This document shows, in pieces, positions 1 to 12,968 of a DNA stretch of 64,000 nucleotides (position 1 is the first letter of the stretch; each line of letters begins with the position of its first letter). Below the pieces are notes generated by a model. The model ran no database searches. It saw only the letters and a list, made by a program, of their open reading frames with translations, and was not told the origin of the DNA. This DNA is from Blastococcus sp. TML/M2B. GTDB taxonomy: Bacteria; Actinomycetota; Actinomycetes; Mycobacteriales; Geodermatophilaceae. The DNA is taken from the NCBI RefSeq assembly GCF_016612865.1, contig NZ_JAENZZ010000003.1, positions 1 through 64,000 of the forward strand, in the 5' to 3' direction. Position numbers and translations under genes: made by a program.

Positions 1-471
1 GCTGGTGCGCGCCAGCATTCGACGCCTGGCTTCCAGTCGTCAACAACACGCGGCGCTGGCAGGCGCCTGTGCACAACCGGGTGCGGATGATCGTGCCTGT
101 TCTGTTCAAGGACTGCGCAGGAGGTGGACGCTCAACGCCCGGCGCTGCCGCAACTTCCTGCAGTTCGACGGTGACCTCTCTCGCAGCAACCTGGCTGGCA
201 GGTGGAGTCATGGCACCGGCGCGCGCTCTCGCCTGCGTCCTGGCTTCGATCTGCCCTGAAGGTAAGAGGGACCTGACCAAACGGCGGCTACGTGAGGCTG
301 GTGGTGCCGAAGCTCGCGGCTCATCGAGCGAAGGCGTCCTGACCGTGGGTGGCGCCAGCGGCGCATCCCGGCCGCTATCCAGCCGGTGGTCAGGCTACGC
401 ACGCTGGGCGGCGGTCGCCTCGACCGCTGCGCGCCGTCGCGCCGGCTGATCAACCACCTGCGGCGGGCGCG
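1..471. other. No supportable gene; probable junction
   Basis: I see no recognisable coding region on either strand here. The open frames that cross it give Arg/Ala/Pro-rich translations without family motifs. The next gene (DUF4397) starts abruptly near 472 inside its domain, so the DNA upstream is not its natural 5' end. Either a rearrangement or an assembly junction lies near 460-475. Confidence 0.5.
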
Positions 472-1098
472 GCGACGCCGTGCACCGAGATCAGCAGCTG
501 CCTCACCGACCCGCTGACCCTCCCGGCGGGCGCCTACGACCTGGCCCTGTTCCCGGCCGACGCCCCCGACGGCTCCGGCGAGCCGCTGCTCAAGGCCGAC
601 GACGTCGCCGTCCCGGCCGGTGCGAACGCCACCGTGGTCGCCCACCTCAAGGAGGACGGCAGCCCGACGCTGACGCCGTTCGTCAACGACACCTCCGCCG
701 TCCCGGCCGGCCAGGCCCGCGTGACCGTGCGGCACACCGCCGCCGCGCCCGCCGTCGACGTGCGCGCCGGTGGCACCGCCCCCCTGCCCGCGCCGGCCAG
801 CACGATCACCGCCGATGTCGTGCTCGCGGGCACCGACACCGTCGCCATCGGCCCGGCCGACCTGACCCTGGCCGAGGGCACCTCGACCATCGTGTACGCC
901 TGGGGCAACGGTGAGGCCGGCTACGACCTCGCCGTCCAGACCATCGACGGCATGCACTCGATGCCCGCCGGTGTCCCCGGTGGCTCGGCCGGCCTGGCCG
1001 ACCAGGACAGCTCGCTGCCGGCGGTCGCCGCGCTCTCGGTGGCCGGCCTCGCCGTCGCCGGCGCCGGTGCCCTCCGCGTCGCCCGCAACCGCGGCTGA
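472..1098 (+). pseudogene. DUF4397-domain exported protein, 5' end missing
   Basis: The frame ending at 1098 encodes the second half of one DUF4397 module (LPAGAYDLALFPA, then VPAGANATVVAHL) and a following module (VRHTAAAPAVDVRAGG, then AEGTSTIVYAWGN), ending in a hydrophobic segment and a basic tail (VARNRG). That is the C-terminal layout of a wall- or membrane-anchored secreted protein. DUF4397 proteins normally begin with a signal peptide and a VHASPDAPAVDVY-like strand; neither is present in any frame upstream. The next gene is a class F sortase 14 bp downstream, an arrangement I associate with these actinobacteria, so this protein may have been its substrate or partner (inference). No classical LPXTG motif is visible. 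The missing 5' end makes the gene non-functional as written. Confidence 0.65.
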
Positions 1099-1111
1099 CC
1101 GGGTAGATCCG

Positions 1112-1764
1112 ATGCGACCCGCCGCCGCCTCCGCCGTCCTGGGCCTCGCCCTGGCCGTCGGCGCCCCCACCGCCTGGGCGCTGACCCGGCCGGAGGCGGC
1201 GGCGGGCATCCCCGTGGAGCAGGCCCTCCCCGCGCCGGCCGCCCCCGCCGGCGCGGGGGCCTGCCCGCCCTCCCGACGGTCACCGCCCGGGACGCCGCCC
1301 CCGCCGCGGCCCGCACCGCCCCCGCACCGGTCCGCGTCAGCGCGCCGGCGTGGGGCGTGGACGCCCCCGTCGACGCCGTCGGCATCGCCGCCGACGGCCA
1401 GATGGAGCTCCCCGAGGACGTCGCGCGGGTCGGCTGGTACCGGTTCGGACCGGAGCCCGGTGCCGAGGGCTCCGCGGTGATCGCCGGCCACGTCGACGAC
1501 CGGGAGCAGGGCGCGGGAGCGCTGTACCCGCTCCAGGACGCCGCGGTCGGCGACGAGGTCGCCGTCACCGACGCCGCCGGCGCGGTGACCCGCTGGCGGG
1601 TCGTCTCCCGCGAGGTCATCACCAAGCAGGCGCTGCCGCTGGACCGGCTGTTCGCCCGCGAGGGCGCGCCGCGGCTCACCCTGATCACCTGCGGCGGGCC
1701 GTTCCTGCCGGAGTTCCGCAGCTACCGCGACAACGTCGTCGTGGTGGCGGAGCCGATCCCGTGA
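1112..1764 (+). pseudogene. Class F sortase, one-base frameshift
   Basis: Sortases of this class are extracytoplasmic cysteine transpeptidases that join surface proteins to the cell envelope. The N-terminus, MRPAAASAVLGLALAVGAPT, is a signal anchor in one frame. The catalytic domain lies in another frame: VDAPVDAVGIAADG, the His motif AGHVDDREQG, the Cys motif TCGGPF and the Arg-containing end RSYRDNVVVVAEP. The two frames join near 1250-1260 in a run of five Gs (gcgggggcc); adding one base there restores a continuous protein of about 217 residues. A homopolymer slip is the simplest explanation, so the gene may be intact in the organism. It follows the DUF4397 gene and precedes an ECF sigma factor. 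Confidence 0.75.
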
Positions 1765-1798
1765 GCGGGGCGCTGGCCCTGCGGGAGCCGATCATGGG

Positions 1799-1804
1799 TA
1801 GCGT
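1799..1804 (+). promoter_or_regulatory. Minus-10 TAGCGT of sigma gene (leaderless)
   Basis: TAGCGT is followed by exactly 7 nt and then GTG at 1812, in frame with the sigma factor. Transcription would start at or next to the start codon. No Shine-Dalgarno sequence is seen. Confidence 0.5.
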
Positions 1805-1811
1805 TCAGGCC

Positions 1812-2409
1812 GTGGGACACGTACCGGGGACGCGCAGCGTCGTCGACCCGGACGACGCGGAGATCGGCCGCCGCTTCGCCGCGGGTGAGGAGCAGGCGCT
1901 GGCCTGGGCCTACGAGCAGTGGGCCGGGCAGGTGCACGGCATGGCCGTGCGCGCCTTCGGCCCCGGCCCGGACGCCGAGGACGTGACCCAGCAGGTGTTC
2001 AGTCGCCGCCTGGACCGGCCGCGCCCGCTACCGCCCGGACGACTCGCCCCTGCCGGCCTGGCTCGTGGGCATCTGCCGGCACAAGATCGCCGACGCCTGG
2101 GCCAAGCGGGACAAGCAGCGCCGCGAGGCCGAGGCCGCCATGACCGAGGCGCAGGCCCGGCCCGGCGGCCCGGTGACCGCCGGCGTCGACGCCGCCGCCA
2201 CCGACCGCGTGCTGCTGCTCGACGAGCTGGACCACCTCGGCCAGCCGCAGCGCGGCATCATCGAGCTCGCGTTCTTCGAGGACCTCACCCACGCGCAGAT
2301 CGCCGAACGGACCGGCCTGCCGCTGGGCACGATCAAGAGCCACATCCGGCGCACACTGGAGCGCCTGCGGACCCGGTTGGAGGTGGACGGTGCAGCACTG
2401 CACGCCTGA
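1812..2409 (+). pseudogene. ECF-type RNA polymerase sigma factor, one-base insertion
   Basis: The product would direct RNA polymerase to a stress or envelope regulon. Region 2 is in the first frame (GRRFAAGEEQALAWAYEQW, then [11 protein letters not shown]). After VF the frame breaks: an extra A at 2001 shifts it, and the next frame continues [18 protein letters not shown], then region 4 with the helix-turn-helix [20 protein letters not shown]. Removing the A at 2001 gives an uninterrupted protein of about 198 residues. An ATG at 1794 is in frame, but the TAGCGT hexamer spaced for leaderless initiation favours GTG 1812. The 3' end overlaps the anti-sigma gene by 20 bp, so the two are translationally coupled, as is usual for sigma/anti-sigma pairs. 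Confidence 0.75.
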
Positions 2410-3127
2410 GCAGCTGGCCCTCGCTGCCCTCCGGGAGACCCTGCCGGCCAACGAGGACGCCCATCTCGCCTCCTGCGGCTCCTGCCGCGCCGAGGTGACC
2501 GCGCTGCGTCGCGCCCCCGAGCTGCTCGCCGTCCCGCACCTCGCCGCTCCGGTCGACGACGTCCCGCCACCCCCGCAGGTCTGGCAGGCCATCGCCGCCG
2601 CGACCGGCGTGACCGCCACCCCCGCGGACCACTCGCCCGTCCGGGCCGCGCCGGCGACCCCGGCCGCGGACCCGGGGGGCACCGTGGTGCCGTTCCGCTC
2701 CCGCCGGCGACCGGTCCTGCTGACGGCGGCCGCCGTCGTCGCGGGTGCCGTGGTCGGTGCCGGTGCCGTCACCGCTGTGCAGTCGACGGGGGAGGACGGC
2801 GACTCCGTCACCAGCGTGGCGCTGGACCTGCTGCCCGAGGCCTCCGGCACCGCGGACGTCGTCGTCCGGGGCGACGGGTCGCGCGTGCTCCAGGTGGACC
2901 TGGACGCCCCGGCCCTCGAGGACGCGTACTACGAGGTGTGGGTGATCGACCGGTCCGTGCAGGGCATGCTCCCGCTCGGCGTCGTCACCCCGGGCACGCA
3001 GACGGTGGAGCTGCCCGACGGCCTCGACCTGTCCGAGTACCCGCTGGTCGACGTCTCGGTGGAGCCGCTGGACGGCGACCCCACCCACTCGGGCGTCTCG
3101 GTGGCTCGAGGGGATCTCGACGCCTGA
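2390..3127 (+). CDS. RskA-like anti-sigma factor
   Basis: A 245-residue membrane anti-sigma factor that should bind and hold the sigma factor encoded immediately upstream. Residues 25-32 carry the HxxxCxxC zinc-binding motif (HLASCGSC) of the anti-sigma domain. A positively charged stretch (RSRRR) leads into one membrane span around residues 105-130, and the outer part (about 140-245) matches the RskA C-terminal domain ([19 protein letters not shown]). Start is GTG 2390, overlapping the sigma gene. By analogy with RskA/SigK, release of the sigma factor would need regulated proteolysis in the membrane; no protease gene is in this window. Confidence 0.85.
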   Translation: MQHCTPEQLALAALRETLPANEDAHLASCGSCRAEVTALRRAPELLAVPHLAAPVDDVPPPPQVWQAIAAATGVTATPADHSPVRAAPATPAADPGGTVVPFRSRRRPVLLTAAAVVAGAVVGAGAVTAVQSTGEDGDSVTSVALDLLPEASGTADVVVRGDGSRVLQVDLDAPALEDAYYEVWVIDRSVQGMLPLGVVTPGTQTVELPDGLDLSEYPLVDVSVEPLDGDPTHSGVSVARGDLDA

Positions 3128-3141
3128 CCGGGCGGCTCGCC

Positions 3142-3147
3142 TAGCGT
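3142..3147 (+). promoter_or_regulatory. Minus-10 TAGCGT of egtE-like gene (leaderless)
   Basis: TAGCGT, 7 nt, then GTG at 3155. Hexamer and spacing are the same as upstream of the sigma gene. Confidence 0.5.
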
Positions 3148-3154
3148 TGCCCCC

Positions 3155-4294
3155 GTGATGTCCTCGCCCGCCGGCTCCCTCCCGCACGACGACCTCGCCG
3201 CCGGCTGGCGGAAGGCGCGCCCGCGCCCCGCCGGACGGCACCTGGACAGCGCCGCCAGCGGCCGGCAGGGCTCCCGGGCGCTGGAGGCCGCGGCGCACCA
3301 CGCGCGGCACGAGGCCGAGCTGGGCGGGTACGTCGCCCAGGCGGCCGCGGAGAACCTGCTGCAGCAGGGCCGCTCGGTGCTGGGCGGGCTGGTCGGCATG
3401 GCCGCCGCCGACGTCGCCTTCGTGGAGTCCGCGCGCGGGGCGCTCGCCGCCCTCCTCACCGGCTGGCGGCTGCCCGCCGGCACCAGGGTCGCCTGCCTGC
3501 CCGGGGAGTACGCGCCGAACATCGGGCTGCTGGGCGCTTACGCGCTGCGGCCCGAGCCGCTGCCGGTCGACGACCTCGGCCGCGCCGACCTCGAGGCCCT
3601 GGAGCGGCAGCTGGGCGCCGACCCGCCCCGCTTCGTGCACCTGGACCACGTCCCCAGCCACCGCGGGGTCCGGCAGCCGGCCGCGGAGATCGCCGCGCTG
3701 TGCCGCGCCGCGGGGGTGCCGCTGGTGCTCGACGCCGCGCAGGCGCTCGGCCACGTGGACACCGACGTGGGCGCCGACGTCGTCTACGGGACGTCGCGGA
3801 AGTGGCTGGCCGGCCCCCGCGGCGTCGGCGTGCTCGCCGCCCGGCCCGCGATCGCCGCGCAGCTGACGCCGGTGATGCCCGGCGCCGACGACCTGCCGCC
3901 GATGCGCGCCTTCGAGAGCGGCGAGGGGCACATCGCCGGGCGGATCGGGCTGATCGTCGCCGTCGGCGAGCACCTGGCCGCCGGCCCGGACCGGGTCCGC
4001 GAACGGCTGGCCGGGATCGGCCGGCACACCCGCGAGCTGCTCGACGGCCGGGGTGGCTGGACGGTGGTCGAGCCGGTGGACGAGCCGACGGCCACCACCA
4101 CGCTGCGCCCGCCGGACGGGGTCGACGTCGTCGCCACCCGGGCACGCCTGCTGGCCGACCACGGGATCGTGGTCAGCGCCCTGGGCCGCGAGCGCGCACC
4201 GGGGGAGATGACCGGCCCCGTGCTCCGCGTCTCCCCGCACCTGGACGTCACGGTCGAGGACCTCGAGGCCCTGGCCGCCGCTCTCCCCGGCTAG
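3155..4294 (+). CDS. egtE: EgtE-like PLP-dependent C-S lyase / class V aminotransferase
   Basis: A 379-residue class V aminotransferase-fold enzyme. The N-terminus HLDSAASGRQGSRALEAAAH followed by ARHEAELGGYVAQ, the segment CLPGEYAPN, and the PLP-lysine motif YGTSRKWLAGPRGVGV (Lys near residue 216) resemble mycobacterial EgtE, which makes the final C-S cleavage of ergothioneine synthesis. The aspartate that contacts the PLP ring nitrogen is in VLDAAQALGHVD. None of egtA-D is nearby, so the pathway role is an inference from sequence resemblance; a related class V enzyme with another substrate is possible. GTG 3155 and ATG 3158 are adjacent start candidates; the promoter spacing suggests a leaderless message. 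Confidence 0.7.
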   Translation: MMSSPAGSLPHDDLAAGWRKARPRPAGRHLDSAASGRQGSRALEAAAHHARHEAELGGYVAQAAAENLLQQGRSVLGGLVGMAAADVAFVESARGALAALLTGWRLPAGTRVACLPGEYAPNIGLLGAYALRPEPLPVDDLGRADLEALERQLGADPPRFVHLDHVPSHRGVRQPAAEIAALCRAAGVPLVLDAAQALGHVDTDVGADVVYGTSRKWLAGPRGVGVLAARPAIAAQLTPVMPGADDLPPMRAFESGEGHIAGRIGLIVAVGEHLAAGPDRVRERLAGIGRHTRELLDGRGGWTVVEPVDEPTATTTLRPPDGVDVVATRARLLADHGIVVSALGRERAPGEMTGPVLRVSPHLDVTVEDLEALAAALPG

Positions 4295-4330
4295 GCCTCC
4301 CCGGGCCGGGCGGCCCCGGCTGGTCCTGGG

Positions 4331-4639
4331 CTAGTCGTCCTGGGGCTCGTCGTCCACCGTGACGCCGAGCTTCGTGTCGCCGTCGGTCGAGGTGACGGTG
4401 ACCGTGACGCCGTACGTGGTGGGGTCGTCGCCGGCGGTCAGGGTGCACCGCGTCGACGCGCCCTCCTCCTTGTCGAGGGCGTCCGGGCACTCGATGTCCG
4501 GGCGGGTCCCGACCTCCCCCTCGAGCGCATCCTCGGCCGTCTCGGCGACCTGGTCCGAGGAGAGCGTCCCGACCCCGCAGGCGGACAGCACTGCCAGCGT
4601 CCCGCCCGCCACGAGGGTGAACAGCAGGCGACGGGCCAC
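4331..4639 (-). CDS. DUF4333 lipoprotein
   Basis: A 102-residue exported lipoprotein. The GTG start at 4639 follows a clear GGAGGAC ribosome-binding site. The signal peptide ends in a lipobox (LSAC, Cys at residue 21), after which the DUF4333 features appear: DQVAETAEDALEGEVG, PDIECPDALDKEEG, then TRCTLTAGDDPTTYGVTVTV. The paired cysteines of the domain (IECP and TRCT) are present. Function of the family is unknown. It is convergent with the EgtE-like gene and divergent from the GntR operon. Confidence 0.85.
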   Translation of the reverse strand: MARRLLFTLVAGGTLAVLSACGVGTLSSDQVAETAEDALEGEVGTRPDIECPDALDKEEGASTRCTLTAGDDPTTYGVTVTVTSTDGDTKLGVTVDDEPQDD

Positions 4640-4717
4640 GGGGTCCTCCAGGGGTGTGCACGGGTGTTGCGGCGACCCTAGTGCGCGCCCGCCCCGACCC
4701 CTCCGGAGCCACCTACC

Positions 4718-4747
4718 TTGCGGAACCGCTCCCATCGCTTCTATGGT
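4718..4747 (+). promoter_or_regulatory. Promoter of the GntR-ABC operon
   Basis: TTGCGG (4718-4723) and TATGGT (4742-4747) are separated by 18 bp, a conventional housekeeping promoter layout. The start codon of the regulator is about 50 bp downstream. The AT-richer tract that follows (ttttacatgagtaatgaa) is the natural place for an operator, but I see no perfect palindrome. Confidence 0.45.
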
Positions 4748-4796
4748 TTTACATGAGTAATGAACCCAGGGACCAGGCGTCCCGCGGGGTCGGCTC

Positions 4797-5159
4797 GTGA
4801 ACGAGGAGGCCGGACCCATCTTCCGGCAGGTCGCGGCCGAGATCGAGAACGCGATCGTCGACGGCTCCCTCGCCGAGGAGAGCCAGGCCCCCTCGTCCAA
4901 CGAGCTGGCCGCCTTCCACCGGATCAACCCCGCGACGGCGGCCAAGGGCCTGAACCAGCTGGTCGCCGACGGGGTCCTCTCCAAGAGACGAGGAGTCGGG
5001 ATGTTCGTCGCCCCGGGCGCACGCGAGCAGCTGCTCAAGCGCCGGCGGACCGAGTTCGCCGACCAGTACGTCCGCCCGCTGCTGACCGAGGCGCAGAAGC
5101 TCGGCATCAGCACCGCGGAGCTCACCGCCATGCTGACCACCCCGGAGGACCCGCGATGA
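4797..5159 (+). CDS. GntR-family regulator (YtrA-like)
   Basis: A 120-residue short GntR protein. The N-terminal winged helix reads GPIFRQVAAEIENAIVDGSL, then SSNELAAFHRINPATAAKGL and the wing KRRGVGMFVAPGA. The C-terminal tail is only about 40 residues, the YtrA layout with a small dimerisation helix and no large ligand domain. Start GTG 4797 is the first in-frame start. Its stop overlaps the ATP-binding protein by 4 bp (ATGA), so it is the first gene of a three-gene operon and probably represses it. Confidence 0.85.
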   Translation: MNEEAGPIFRQVAAEIENAIVDGSLAEESQAPSSNELAAFHRINPATAAKGLNQLVADGVLSKRRGVGMFVAPGAREQLLKRRRTEFADQYVRPLLTEAQKLGISTAELTAMLTTPEDPR

Positions 5160-6088
5160 CCGCGCCCCGCACCACGGCGGTGGCCACCGTCGACGACGTC
5201 ACCATGCGCTTCCGCGGGCACACCGCCCTGGACGCCGTCACGACCGCCGTCGAGCAGGACTCGATCACCGGCCTGCTCGGCCGCAACGGCGCCGGCAAGA
5301 CCACGATGATGCAGCTGCTCACCGGCCACCGCGTGCCGACGTCGGGCCGCATCGAGGTCTTCGGCGCGCAGCCGTACGAGAACGACGACGTCCTGCGCCG
5401 CACCTGCTTCATCAAGGAGGGGCAGCGCTACCCCGACCACTTCCGGGTCCAGGACGCCCTCGGCGCCGCGGCGATGGTCTTCCCCGAGTGGGACGACGAC
5501 CTCGCAGCCTCGCTGCTGCGCGACTTCGACCTGCCCGTCAAGCGGCCGGTGAAGAAGCTCTCCCGGGGGATGACCTCGGCGGTCGGCATCATCATCGGGC
5601 TGGCCTCGCGCGCCCCGTTCACCCTCTTCGACGAGCCCTACCTGGGGCTGGACGCCGTCGCCCGGCAGCTGTTCTACGACCGACTGCTCGCCGACTACGC
5701 GGAGCACCCGCGCACGATCATGCTCTCGACGCACCTCATCGAGGAGATCGCGCCGCTGCTCGAGCGGGTGCTGCTCATCGACCGCGGCAGGGTCCTGCTC
5801 GACGCCGACACCGAGTCGCTCCGGGGCAGCGCCGTCACGGTCACCGGCCCGGTGGGCGCGGTGCAGGCCTTCGCCCGGCAGCACGACCCGCTGCACACGG
5901 AGACCCTGGCCGGCTCCAGCCGGGCGGTCGTCCGGATCGGCGGAGCCGCCGACCGCCGCGCGGCCGCCGAGCAGGGACTCACCGTCGAGCCCACCAGCCT
6001 GCAGCAGCTCGTGGTCGCGATGAGCCTGCAGACGCCCGCCACGCGCGCACCCATCCACCCCGTCGACCTCGAGGAGGTCTCCTCGTGA
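5156..6088 (+). CDS. ABC transporter ATP-binding protein (YtrB-like)
   Basis: A 310-residue ATPase. Walker A is GRNGAGKTT (residues 42-50), the signature is the LSRGM variant, Walker B is FTLFDEP and the switch His is in STHLIEEI. The C-terminal extension of about 90 residues after the nucleotide domain fits the export or self-protection ABC proteins found beside YtrA-type regulators. It overlaps the GntR gene by 4 bp upstream and the membrane protein by 4 bp downstream (GTGA), so the three are made together. Cell-envelope stress or antibiotic response is the usual role of such operons (family knowledge); the substrate is unknown. Confidence 0.85.
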   Translation: MTAPRTTAVATVDDVTMRFRGHTALDAVTTAVEQDSITGLLGRNGAGKTTMMQLLTGHRVPTSGRIEVFGAQPYENDDVLRRTCFIKEGQRYPDHFRVQDALGAAAMVFPEWDDDLAASLLRDFDLPVKRPVKKLSRGMTSAVGIIIGLASRAPFTLFDEPYLGLDAVARQLFYDRLLADYAEHPRTIMLSTHLIEEIAPLLERVLLIDRGRVLLDADTESLRGSAVTVTGPVGAVQAFARQHDPLHTETLAGSSRAVVRIGGAADRRAAAEQGLTVEPTSLQQLVVAMSLQTPATRAPIHPVDLEEVSS

Positions 6089-6780
6089 ACCGCGTCCTCC
6101 GCGCCGGCCGCATGCACCTCGTCCACCCCCTGGTGATCCTCGGGATCCCCTGGCTGGTCGTGGGGATCAGCTTCGCGATCAACGTGGCGGTCTGGCACCT
6201 GACGCCAGCCGGCGAGGACGACGGCGGCTTCTCCGGCGGCATCCTGGCGCTCTACATCACCGTGCTGGTGGTCTACGTCCAGGCGGTGACCCAGCTGCTC
6301 CCCTTCTCGATGGGCATCAGCCTGAGCCGGCGCACGTTCTACCTCGGGACGGCGCTCGTGGCCGCGGCCCAGGCCCTGCTCTACGGCCTGTCGATCGCCG
6401 TCCTCGTGGCGATCGAGAACGCGACCGACGGCTGGGGCGCAGGACTGAGCTTCTGGGCACCGGGGGTCTTCGAGGTGGACGACGTGTTCCTGCAGATCCT
6501 CGCGTCGGGGGCTCCGATGCTGGCGTTCATGTCCGTGGGCATCGGGATCGGCATCGTGCACCAGCGGTGGGGTCAGACCGGCACCTGGGGCTTGATGATC
6601 GGCACGCTCGTCTTCTTCGGCGGCCTGGCGATCCTGATCAGCCTCCTAGAGGCGTGGCGGACGGTCGGCGACTGGTTCGCCGACCAGTCGACGCTCGCGC
6701 TCACCGCCGGCCTGCCGCTCGCCATCGCCGCCGTCGTGGCGCTGATCTCCTACCCCGGCATCCGCCGCGTCGTGCCGTAG
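6085..6780 (+). CDS. ABC transporter membrane subunit
   Basis: A 231-residue hydrophobic protein with about six membrane spans, for example LVILGIPWLVVGISFAINV, ILALYITVLVVYVQAV, LVAAAQALLYGLSIAVLV, MLAFMSVGIGIGIV and LAIAAVVALISY. It has no family motif I can name, but its GTG start overlaps the stop of the ATP-binding protein and it closes the operon before a strong hairpin at 6801. It is most probably the permease partner of that ATPase. Confidence 0.75.
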   Translation: MNRVLRAGRMHLVHPLVILGIPWLVVGISFAINVAVWHLTPAGEDDGGFSGGILALYITVLVVYVQAVTQLLPFSMGISLSRRTFYLGTALVAAAQALLYGLSIAVLVAIENATDGWGAGLSFWAPGVFEVDDVFLQILASGAPMLAFMSVGIGIGIVHQRWGQTGTWGLMIGTLVFFGGLAILISLLEAWRTVGDWFADQSTLALTAGLPLAIAAVVALISYPGIRRVVP

Positions 6781-6800
6781 CCGGACGTCACCGCACTCTC

Positions 6801-6837
6801 GAGCCCTCGTTCCGTCACCGTGACGGAACGAGGGCTC
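6801..6837 (+). terminator. Perfect 18-bp-arm hairpin after the ABC operon
   Basis: Left arm GAGCCCTCGTTCCGTCAC (6801-6818) and its exact complement (6820-6837) are separated by one base. It lies 20 bp after the permease stop. There is no U-run, as is common in actinobacteria. Confidence 0.65.
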
Positions 6838-6935
6838 GCCACTGCGCCACGCGCGCAGCACGCGAGCAACGCCCGGCACCGGGGGAGCGCTCACCACTCT
6901 CTCGGAGCGGTGCTCCCCGCTCCCGACCCGCCCGT

Positions 6936-7131
6936 ACTTTCGGTACCGAAAGTCCCCTCCCAGCCGGGACTTTATGTACCGAAAGTCCCCTCCCGGCCGG
7001 GACTTTCTGTACCGAAAGCCCCCTCCCAGCCGGGACTTCATGTACCGAAAGCCCCCTGGCGGCCGGGACTTTCTGTACCGAAAGTCCGCTGGCGGCCGGG
7101 ACTTTCTGTACCGAAAGTCCCCTTCCGGCCC
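6936..7131. repeat. Tandem 33-bp palindromic repeat array (six units)
   Basis: A perfect palindrome ACTTTCGGTACCGAAAGT (6936-6953) opens the array. Units beginning GTACCGAAAG then start at 6943, 6976, 7009, 7042, 7075 and 7108, exactly 33 bp apart. Each unit is a GTACC-centred near-palindrome joined by a pyrimidine-rich linker (CCCTCCCRGCC or close variants). All frames are open because 33 is a multiple of three, but the predicted peptides are simple repeats and probably not real proteins. The same motif forms a second array at 55152-55271 in the opposite orientation. The array lies between the ABC operon and the 3' end of the rRNA operon. Confidence 0.9.
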
Positions 7132-7162
7132 GAACGTGGTGCAGGGGTTTCCGGGGGACGAC

Positions 7163-7196
7163 GAAGGGGCCCCAGCACGGATGCTGGGGCCCCTTC
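7163..7196 (-). terminator. rRNA operon terminator
   Basis: Arms gaaggggccccagca (7163-7177) and tgctggggccccttc (7182-7196) form a perfect 15-bp stem with a four-base loop, 10 bp beyond the 5S 3' end on the minus strand. Confidence 0.8.
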
Positions 7197-7205
7197 GGGA
7201 ATGGT

Positions 7206-7322
7206 TGTCCGGCGGCGTCCTACTCTCCCACCCCGTCTCCAGGGCAGTACCATCGGCGCTGAGAGGCTTAGCTTCCGGGTTCGGAATGTTGCCGGGCGTT
7301 TCCCTCTCGCCATGGCCGCCGT
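7206..7322 (-). rRNA. rrf: 5S ribosomal RNA
   Basis: On the minus strand the sequence begins TACGGCGGCCATGGCG and contains the conserved CGAACCCGGAAGCTAAGCC core, ending with GACGCCGCCGGAC, which pairs with the 5' end. About 117 nt. Ends are estimated to within a few bases from the terminal helix. Confidence 0.93.
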
Positions 7323-7353
7323 AACTCTGTGAACTTGAACCATGCCTGGTTCG

Positions 7354-7380
7354 TGCGTTCAGAACCGCACAGTGGACGCG
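7354..7380 (-). other. 3' strand of the 23S pre-rRNA processing stem
   Basis: This 27-nt segment between 23S and 5S is complementary to 10641-10667 just upstream of 23S (24 of 27 positions by eye). In the transcript the two would form the long helix that closes the 23S precursor, the usual RNase III target. Confidence 0.7.
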
Positions 7381-7432
7381 AAGCAATCTTGTTATCCGGC
7401 TCTTACTCACACAGGCCCGAGTGGGTGTGTGT

Positions 7433-12562
<5,130 letters not shown>

Positions 12563-12968
12563 GAATTTGAACCGGCTGAGAACCGAGAGCTAGCACTCTC
12601 GATATCAATCAACCAAAGGAATCCCAGCCGGAAACACAAAGCCCCCGGCACGGGGTATTACTTGGCACTGACTTTCGGCACGCTGTTGAGTTCTCAAAGA
12701 GCGGACGCGCACAAACTCGACCCTTCCGGGCTCCGTCTGCGGCTGGATGTCCAACACTACGCCGGTTTCCGTTGCCCCCGCCAGCGGCGGGTCCCGGTCC
12801 GGCGGAGCCTCAGCTCCGCGCGGCGCATGGAGAACACTACACGCCCTCCAGGGGGCCCTGCAGGGGGGGTCCCCCGGGGGTCCGTGGCGAGCCTCCGGGG
12901 ACACCGGATCCCCGGGATTCCGGGCTTTCTGCCGTGCACGGACGTCGCGGAACGTGCTGGCGGAGGCG
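12563..12968 (-). promoter_or_regulatory. rRNA operon promoter and leader region
   Basis: The minus strand carries TCTTTGAGAACTCAACAGCG (12681-12700), the antitermination and processing motif common in actinobacterial rRNA leaders; 12677-12706 also pairs with the spacer at 10784-10814 to close the 16S precursor. Two minus-strand GTAGTGTT motifs at 12753-12760 and 12833-12840 lie exactly 80 bp apart and look like minus-10 elements of tandem promoters, but I see no good minus-35 hexamers. No protein gene is supported here. Confidence 0.55.

Noticed and set aside
208..1491. 427-residue minus-strand frame
   Set aside because: Gly/Arg/Ala-rich shadow of the DUF4397 and sortase genes, which show family motifs on the plus strand.
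2333..4240. Long minus-strand frame of 635 codons
   Set aside because: Shadow of the anti-sigma and EgtE-like genes; composition His/Arg/Gly/Val-rich and without motifs, typical of the antisense frame in GC-rich DNA.
6936..7131. CRISPR array
   Set aside because: The regular 33-bp period suggested it, but linkers between palindromes are nearly identical rather than variable, and no cas genes are present.
6820..7332. Coding repeats with VPKVPSQPGL or FRYRKSRPP peptides
   Set aside because: All frames of the array are open because the period is divisible by three. The peptides are simple repeats and extend into unrelated DNA and 5S rRNA.
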